From CAZCQG01 sp964500775 (lineage in GTDB: Bacteria; Campylobacterota; Campylobacteria; Campylobacterales; CAZCQG01), in NCBI GenBank assembly GCA_964500775.1, contig CAZCQG010000031.1, positions 1 through 20,638 of the forward strand: a DNA stretch of 20,638 nucleotides, written 5' to 3'. Numbering within the stretch: position 1 is the stretch's first letter; each line of letters begins with the position of its first letter. The notes under the pieces are model-generated. The model ran no database searches. It saw only the letters and a list, made by a program, of their open reading frames with translations, and was not told the origin of the DNA. A program made the translations under genes and the position numbers. Shown in pieces: positions 15,822-20,638 of this stretch.

Positions 15822-16268
15822 ATGGCGCTTGATCTCTACGGCATAGGGTATTACCTCACGTATTGGATTATCCTCGTTCCGTTGGTTTTTTTCGTCATTT
15901 TCGTCGCCATTATAGCGGCTATAGTCGGTGTACTCACAAAAGAAAAACCCAAAAAGAAAAAAAGTGACGCGGAGATACTTGATGAAATGCTAGCGGCACT
16001 AAAGACAGGCAAGCTTGAGGCTAAAAAAACGCAAGAGATATTTTCACGATTCAAAACAAAGTTTGCCGATTTTTCCAAACATAAAATGACGGAAAAAGCG
16101 TGCGAGTTTCTGCATCTTATTGCAATGCAAGAGGGGATGGAGATAGAGACTATCACACATTTTAGAGATGAGCTTGCAGAGAGCAATGAAGATTCTGCGG
16201 ATGCGATACAAAAAGCGGTGAATACCGCACTCAAAGAGCGAGAAAAACACAATAAAAGTAAAAAATAA
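15822..16268 (+). CDS. Small membrane-anchored protein of unknown function (paralogue of 10690-11082)
   Basis: A 148-residue protein I do not recognise. One long hydrophobic helix (about residues 13-38) is followed by a strongly basic stretch (TKEKPKKKKS), placing the remaining helical domain in the cytoplasm. LDEMLAALK (53-61), ADFS (82-85) and EF (95-96) match the same features at the same spacing in the protein at 10690-11082. The C-terminus is charged and lysine-rich. It sits between galU and murA, three bases from galU and nine from murA, so it is probably cotranscribed with two envelope-precursor genes. No enzyme motif is visible; a scaffold or membrane-associated adaptor is only a guess. 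Confidence 0.72.
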   Translation: MALDLYGIGYYLTYWIILVPLVFFVIFVAIIAAIVGVLTKEKPKKKKSDAEILDEMLAALKTGKLEAKKTQEIFSRFKTKFADFSKHKMTEKACEFLHLIAMQEGMEIETITHFRDELAESNEDSADAIQKAVNTALKEREKHNKSKK

Positions 16269-16277
16269 GGAAAATTA

Positions 16278-17540
16278 ATGGACTTTCTTAGAGTTAGAGG
16301 CGGCAAAAAATTGAGCGGAACAGTCGAAGTCTCGGGTGCAAAAAATGCCGCACTTCCGTTGATAGCGGCTACGTTACTAAGTGATAAAGAAGTAAATATC
16401 TCTAATCTCCCGAGCGTAGTAGATATAAAAACGCTTTTACAATTATTGGAAAATCTCGGGGCAAGTACCGCTCTAAACGGACATGAAGCGAAGATAAACT
16501 GCAAAGATATAAACAGCACCAAAGCAGTTTACGACATCGTACGAAAAATGCGGGCCTCTATTTTGGTATTCGGTCCTTTGCTTGCGAGATTTAGGAAATG
16601 TGAAGTTTCGCTCCCCGGGGGATGCGCGATAGGGGCGAGACCCGTGGATCTCCATATAAAAGCGATGGAGCAAATGGGGGCGAGTGTACAAATCAAAGGC
16701 GGGTATATCGTTGCCGAAGCTAAAAGCGGACTCAAAGGGACAACGATCGTTTTTGATAAAATCACCGTAACGGGCACGGAAAACGTCGTGATGGCGGCCG
16801 CACTTGCAAAAGGTGAAACGAAAATAATCAACGCGGCAAAAGAGCCTGAAGTAGTGCAGCTTTGTAATGTCCTAGCCGATGCGGGGATAGATATTCGGGG
16901 TATCGGTACGGATGAGATTACGGTGTACGGGAGCGATGGAGAGTTGCCTAGATTTCAGCCCGTGCGCGTCATCCCCGATAGAATCGAAGCGGGAACGTAT
17001 CTTTGTGCAGGCGCTATCACAAACTCGACTATGACTATCGATAACTGCGAACCGCATCATATGGATTCGGTTATTCAAAAACTCGTTTCTATGAATTTCA
17101 AACTCGACGTAACGGATAAAAGTATCACGATACATGCAAGCGAAAAAATAAAACCTTTTCAGATTATTACCGCCGAGTATCCCGGATTCCCTACCGATAT
17201 GCAAGCGCAGTTTATGGCGCTAGCGACGCAGGCAGAGGGGAGCTCGGTGATCGAAGAGCGATTATTCGAGAATAGATTTATGCACGTAAGCGAATTGCAA
17301 AGATTAGGGGCGAGTATCCATCTTCGAGGTAATACGGCAACCATAAACGGAAAAACACCTTTGCTTTCTGCTGACCTTATGGCGACGGATTTGCGGGCAA
17401 GTAGCGCTTTGGTGCTCGCTGCACTCATAGCCGAAGGGGAGACCGACATCCATAGAATATACCATCTTGATAGGGGATATGAGAATCTTGAGCAAAAATT
17501 AAAATCACTCGGTGCAGATATAAAGAGACTCTCGGAGTGA
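16278..17540 (+). CDS. murA: UDP-N-acetylglucosamine 1-carboxyvinyltransferase (MurA)
   Basis: MurA transfers enolpyruvate from PEP to UDP-GlcNAc, the first committed step of peptidoglycan synthesis. The 420-residue protein shows SGAKNAALPLIA near the N-terminus. The active-site loop is GGCAIGARPVDLH with Cys116, the residue that is alkylated by fosfomycin, so the enzyme should be of the sensitive type. EYPGFPTDMQAQF and the GYENLEQKLKSLGAD end are also typical. AAGGAAAA precedes the ATG at 16278. Its TGA overlaps the GTG of the following E1-like gene by four bases (GTGA), indicating translational coupling. Confidence 0.97.
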   Translation: MDFLRVRGGKKLSGTVEVSGAKNAALPLIAATLLSDKEVNISNLPSVVDIKTLLQLLENLGASTALNGHEAKINCKDINSTKAVYDIVRKMRASILVFGPLLARFRKCEVSLPGGCAIGARPVDLHIKAMEQMGASVQIKGGYIVAEAKSGLKGTTIVFDKITVTGTENVVMAAALAKGETKIINAAKEPEVVQLCNVLADAGIDIRGIGTDEITVYGSDGELPRFQPVRVIPDRIEAGTYLCAGAITNSTMTIDNCEPHHMDSVIQKLVSMNFKLDVTDKSITIHASEKIKPFQIITAEYPGFPTDMQAQFMALATQAEGSSVIEERLFENRFMHVSELQRLGASIHLRGNTATINGKTPLLSADLMATDLRASSALVLAALIAEGETDIHRIYHLDRGYENLEQKLKSLGADIKRLSE

Positions 17541-18202
17541 GCGGGTATTACGATAGACAGATAAAGCTCGTAGGGGAAGAGAGGCAAAATCTCCTCAAAG
17601 CAAAACACATAGCCGTTATCGGCTGCGGAGGACTTGGGTGTAGCATCGCAATAGCGCTGGGTTCTAGCGGGATCGGTGCTATTACGCTTATAGATTTTGA
17701 TACGATAGCGATTCATAATATTCATAGACAAATCGCGTTTACTCTTCAAGACGTAGACAAATATAAAGCCGAAGCACTAGGGAAATTTTTGTCCGATCGA
17801 AACGGAGAGATAACGGTACGAATTATAAAAAGAAGCTTTGAAGAATCTATCGATGCGATAGAAAATGTCGATTTACTGCTGGATGCGACCGATAATCTTC
17901 AAACTCGGGAATCAATAGATAGATACGCCAAAGAGTCGGGGATACCTTGGGTATATGCGAGCGTAGAAGAATGGGGAGGGCAAGTGTGCTTTTTTGAAAA
18001 AGCGAGTTTTGATTCGTTTAAAATAAAACAAAGAGAAATTGGAGGCGTGAGTGCCCCAATGGTAATAAATATTGCGTCTTTTAGTGCACTTTTGGCATTA
18101 AAATTTCTTTTAGGCTATAATATAAGGAAAGATTTTCTTTATGTAGTTTCTGCTTTCGGTGAAACGATAGAGCAGAAAAGTTTTTTTATGCCTGTAAAAT
18201 AA
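17537..18202 (+). CDS. ThiF/MoeB-family E1-like adenylyltransferase, short form lacking zinc cysteines
   Basis: A 221-residue E1-like protein. The ATP-binding fold is intact: YYDRQIKLVG at the start, IGCGGLGC (28-35), IDFD plus NIHRQ (52-65) and LLDATDN (114-120). Normal MoeB and ThiF proteins have two CxxC zinc motifs and a catalytic cysteine after the GQ strand. Here only C30, C35 and C151 occur, and the region after GGQVCFFE (FDSFKIKQREIGG) carries none. It may adenylate a ThiS/MoaD-like partner without forming a thioester, or do something else. No ThiS or MoaD gene is nearby. The start GTG overlaps the murA stop by four bases, and the diguanylate cyclase gene follows ten bases later. Confidence 0.8.
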   Translation: MSGYYDRQIKLVGEERQNLLKAKHIAVIGCGGLGCSIAIALGSSGIGAITLIDFDTIAIHNIHRQIAFTLQDVDKYKAEALGKFLSDRNGEITVRIIKRSFEESIDAIENVDLLLDATDNLQTRESIDRYAKESGIPWVYASVEEWGGQVCFFEKASFDSFKIKQREIGGVSAPMVINIASFSALLALKFLLGYNIRKDFLYVVSAFGETIEQKSFFMPVK

Positions 18203-18212
18203 CGGAGTTTTC

Positions 18213-19511
18213 GTGAGAGATAAAATTACCCCTTCTAGCGATTTAAAAAAGATGGTAGTCTTGTATGTGGAAGATGAAGACAGTATAAGGGAATCGCTCT
18301 CCTTGCTCATTCAAAGGCATGTGAAAACTATACATCTGGCAAAAGACGGTCTAGAAGGATTGGAGCTATTTAAAGAAGTAAACCCCGACATCGTCATCAC
18401 CGATATTCAGATGCCCAAGCTCAACGGTCTAGAGATGACGCGAAAAATCAAAGAGATCTCAAAAGACGTCAAGATTTTGGTTACTACCGCTTTTGGCGAT
18501 TCGGAGTACTTATTAGCAGCAATCGAACTTGAGATTAACGGCTATATAATTAAGCCGCTTGATAGGAATAAACTCTTTTCTTTATTGAACGAAAATGCGA
18601 AAAACGTACTCAACGAAAAAAGGAGAGAACTTTTTAGGCGGTATGCGCAGCAAATTATCGACTTCCAAAAGAATATGATAGCCGTTTTGGATACCAATGC
18701 GGGAATCATCAAGTGTAATAAAAGTTTTTTATCGTTTTTCGGCATGGGGACGTTAAAAGATTTTGAAGAGAAGTACACTACTTTAAACTCCGTATTGAAC
18801 GAGCGAGAAGATGAGGACTATATAAAATCCATCGATGCCGATGTGCTTGCCTACGTAATAGATAATCCTTCAAAAAAGCACTTGGTATCTCTAAGCGGTG
18901 GAATTGACCTTGATGAGAAAGCATTTGCCCTACACGCTACAAAACTTACGAATGAAGACGGTTTGGCGGAATATATCATTTCGCTAACGGATGTAACGAT
19001 CTTTGAATCCGAAAATAGAAAACTTGAAAAAATCGCGATAGCCGACAAGCTCACGGGCATCTATAACCGCGTGAAATTTGAAGATTCTCTTGATAAGGAG
19101 ATGAAATCTTTCAGGGATACGAATGCTCCGTTCTCAATCATATTTTTTGACATTGACCATTTCAAAAAAGTAAACGATACCTATGGACACGATGTGGGAG
19201 ATGAGGTGTTGAAGAATATCACCTCTATCGTCGGGGCAAAATTGAGGGGCTCGGATATTTTTGCGAGATGGGGTGGAGAAGAGTTTATTATCTTACTCCC
19301 GAGGACTCCGCTACAAAGCGCCAAAGAGCTTGCAGAGCGATTGCGCATAGCACTTGAAGAGACCAAGATGGAAAAGGTCGGAGTGGTCACTTGTAGCTTC
19401 GGAATCTCCGAGGTAAAAGAGTTTGATGACAAAAAAGAGTGTATAAAAAGGGCAGATGAAGCGCTCTATAGAGCAAAAAATAACGGAAGAAACAGAGTAG
19501 AAATCGGCTAA
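18213..19511 (+). CDS. Response regulator with PAS-like middle region and GGDEF diguanylate cyclase domain
   Basis: A 432-residue signalling protein. Residues 14 to about 130 are a receiver domain: acidic pocket E20-D21-E22, phosphoacceptor D64 in DIVITDIQMP, T92 and K114. A helical linker and a PAS-like region (about 145-262) follow. The GGDEF domain runs from about 272, with metal-binding FFDID (D313), the active loop GGEEF (354-358) and an intact inhibitory site RGSD (345-348) five residues upstream. It should therefore make c-di-GMP and be product-inhibited. The GTG start has CGGAG at 18203-18207. No histidine kinase is adjacent, so its partner is unknown. It closes the galU-murA run. Confidence 0.9.
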   Translation: MRDKITPSSDLKKMVVLYVEDEDSIRESLSLLIQRHVKTIHLAKDGLEGLELFKEVNPDIVITDIQMPKLNGLEMTRKIKEISKDVKILVTTAFGDSEYLLAAIELEINGYIIKPLDRNKLFSLLNENAKNVLNEKRRELFRRYAQQIIDFQKNMIAVLDTNAGIIKCNKSFLSFFGMGTLKDFEEKYTTLNSVLNEREDEDYIKSIDADVLAYVIDNPSKKHLVSLSGGIDLDEKAFALHATKLTNEDGLAEYIISLTDVTIFESENRKLEKIAIADKLTGIYNRVKFEDSLDKEMKSFRDTNAPFSIIFFDIDHFKKVNDTYGHDVGDEVLKNITSIVGAKLRGSDIFARWGGEEFIILLPRTPLQSAKELAERLRIALEETKMEKVGVVTCSFGISEVKEFDDKKECIKRADEALYRAKNNGRNRVEIG

Positions 19512-19525
19512 GAGGGGAGTCCCTC
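19512..19525. terminator. Possible hairpin between the diguanylate cyclase gene and gapA
   Basis: GAGGG (19512-19516) and CCCTC (19521-19525) form a 5-bp GC-rich stem with a four-base loop in the 22 bases between two convergent stop codons. It could end both transcripts, but the stem is short and no T run follows on either strand. Confidence 0.35.
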
Positions 19526-19533
19526 AAAGCAGA

Positions 19534-20532
19534 TTATTTCGAGATATGTACCGCCATGTCTACGAGTCTATTTGAGTAGCCCCATTCATTGTCGTACCAC
19601 GCCATCACTTTTGCGAAATCGCCGTCTATCACAAATGTCAAGTCACTCGCAACGATAGAGCTTCTCGTATCTCTCAAGAAATCGGTGCTTACGCCGTTAT
19701 CGTTGTCGATTCCTAGGATTCCTTTGAGTGTTGTTTCGCTCGCTTTTTGAAGCGCCGCATTTATCTCTTCGGCCGTCGTTTTTTTACCTAAAAGCACGTT
19801 CAAATCCACCATAGAAACATCAGGTGTCGGTACTCTGACGGAGTGACCGTGGAGTTTGCCTTTGAGGCTTGGGATGACTTTGCCCAGCGCCTTTGCCGCA
19901 CCTGTCGTGGTGGGAATCATATTGACCGCAGCCGCTCTAGCGCGTCGTATCTCTTTTTTGTGCATCACGTCAAGGATATTTTGGTCGTTTGTATAGCTGT
20001 GGATGGTCGTCATATTCCCTTTGATGATTCCAAACTCGTCATTGAGTAGTTTTGCTACCGGAGCTAAGCAGTTTGTAGTACAAGAGGCATTAGAGATTAT
20101 CTTTTCTCCTTTGTACTCATGTGCGTTTACGCCTAGGACGTATGTCGGAGTGTCATCTTTTGCAGGGGCAGAGAAAAGGACTTTTTTGATTCCTTTGTCA
20201 AGATGGCATTGCACGCTTCCTTGATCTAAAAATAACCCCGTACATTCAAGCATCACATCCGCTCCGGCACTTGCAAAATCAAGCGCTTTCGGATCTTTTT
20301 CCGAAAAAACCTTCACTTTTTTATCGCCGATTTGCAGCGTGCTATCGTCTATTTTTTGCACATCAAGCGCAAAATTTCCGTGTACGCTATCATGTCTCAT
20401 AAGATACGCAAGCATATCCAAATCCGCCAAGTCGTTGATCGCTACAAGCTCTACATCATCGCGCATTGCAATGATTCTTGCCACGCATCTCCCTATTCTG
20501 CCAAATCCGTTGACGGCTACTTTTAATGACAT
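19534..20532 (-). CDS. gapA: Type I glyceraldehyde-3-phosphate dehydrogenase
   Basis: GAPDH interconverts glyceraldehyde-3-phosphate and 1,3-bisphosphoglycerate with NAD(P). The 332-residue protein has the Rossmann start VAVNGFGRIGR, the catalytic SNASCTTNCLAP with Cys151, and MTTIHSYTNDQ with the catalytic His. RRARAAAVNMIPTTTGAAKA and WYDNEWGYSNRL near the C-terminus are also typical. Residues INDLADLD after the second strand suggest NAD preference, though this is not certain. In an autotroph it would work in the gluconeogenic direction. A Shine-Dalgarno AAAGGA lies about nine bases before the ATG. The genes often linked to gap, pgk and tpiA, are not within the window; they could lie outside it. 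Confidence 0.97.
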   Translation of the reverse strand: MSLKVAVNGFGRIGRCVARIIAMRDDVELVAINDLADLDMLAYLMRHDSVHGNFALDVQKIDDSTLQIGDKKVKVFSEKDPKALDFASAGADVMLECTGLFLDQGSVQCHLDKGIKKVLFSAPAKDDTPTYVLGVNAHEYKGEKIISNASCTTNCLAPVAKLLNDEFGIIKGNMTTIHSYTNDQNILDVMHKKEIRRARAAAVNMIPTTTGAAKALGKVIPSLKGKLHGHSVRVPTPDVSMVDLNVLLGKKTTAEEINAALQKASETTLKGILGIDNDNGVSTDFLRDTRSSIVASDLTFVIDGDFAKVMAWYDNEWGYSNRLVDMAVHISK

Positions 20533-20565
20533 TATGCATCCTTTCGTTGTAATTATTGGTTACGA

Positions 20566-20571
20566 ATACTA
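20566..20571 (-). promoter_or_regulatory. Candidate promoter of gapA
   Basis: On the - strand TAGTAT (complement of 20566-20571) is preceded by TGC, an extended -10 arrangement, about 33 bases upstream of the gapA ATG. The remaining bases to the right edge hold no complete gene. On the + strand TTGACA at 20617-20622 looks like a -35 box, but its -10 partner would fall beyond the window. Confidence 0.4.
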
Positions 20572-20638
20572 GCACACTTATAACTACAAACAGATTACTT
20601 TGGCGGCATTTTTTGTTTGACATCCATTAACTTTTTAA

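Noticed and set aside
15851..16522. A 223-codon open frame on the - strand across the small membrane protein gene and the start of murA
   Set aside because: It is serine- and phenylalanine-rich, the mirror image of lysine-rich genes, and it covers a conserved murA start. No ribosome binding site or family match is visible.
17159..17749. A 196-codon open frame on the - strand over the murA end and the E1-like gene start
   Set aside because: It crosses two well-supported genes on the other strand and shows no domain or start signal.
20617..20638. TTGACA-like -35 box at the right edge suggesting a + strand gene beyond the window
   Set aside because: The -10 partner and any gene would lie outside the window, so it cannot be supported and is only mentioned in the gapA promoter entry.
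1..20638. CRISPR arrays, tRNA genes, insertion sequences or prophage genes
   Set aside because: No spaced direct repeats, cloverleaf-like segments with CCA-type ends, terminal inverted repeats or mobility proteins were seen; intergenic gaps are all about 110 bases or shorter.

Overview
This window looks like a housekeeping stretch of a chromosome from a Campylobacterota (former Epsilonproteobacteria) species, probably a free-living Sulfurimonas-, Sulfuricurvum- or Sulfurovum-like one. The clues are a CcoS protein for cbb3 oxidase assembly, a CxxC-less thioredoxin-reductase-fold flavoprotein of the FqrB type, a potassium channel gene directly after rpmB, a clpS-clpA-aat run, and promoters made of a -10 box behind T-rich DNA with no clear -35. 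The genus cannot be fixed from the sequence alone. No phage, transposase, integrase, CRISPR array or complete tRNA gene was seen. Coding density is very high and no gene-free stretch exceeds about 110 bases.

Layout. At bases 1-38 is the 3' end of a 5S rRNA, so an rRNA operon runs into the window from the left. A compact + strand cluster follows, with overlapping or nearly touching genes: murG, alaS, maf, ccoS and an fqrB-like gene (113-5447). A new promoter then serves rpmB, a two-helix K+ channel with an RCK-like tail and argJ (5512-8042). A separately promoted DUF465/YdcH-like small gene follows and ends at a 9-bp hairpin terminator. On the - strand lysA and pheA form an overlapping amino-acid pair (8358-10624). 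A small membrane-anchored protein of unknown function (10690-11082) overlaps the 3' end of the convergent bioD gene. On the + strand clpS-clpA-aat holds tagging, recognition and unfolding functions of the bacterial N-degron pathway. Next come galU, a second small membrane-anchored protein related to the first, murA, a shortened ThiF/MoeB-like E1 protein and a REC-GGDEF diguanylate cyclase (14973-19511). gapA on the - strand closes the window.

How the genes work together. Envelope precursor synthesis recurs (murG, murA, galU), mixed with amino-acid biosynthesis (argJ, lysA, pheA), translation (5S, alaS, rpmB), proteolysis (clpS, clpA, aat) and redox or respiratory functions (ccoS, fqrB-like, gapA). 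Lysine-pathway diaminopimelate links lysA to peptidoglycan.

No clearly new multi-gene system was found. The least explained items are the two related membrane-anchored small proteins, the E1-like protein that lacks the usual cysteines and is translationally coupled to murA, and the K+ channel with an altered filter and a degenerate nucleotide-binding loop.
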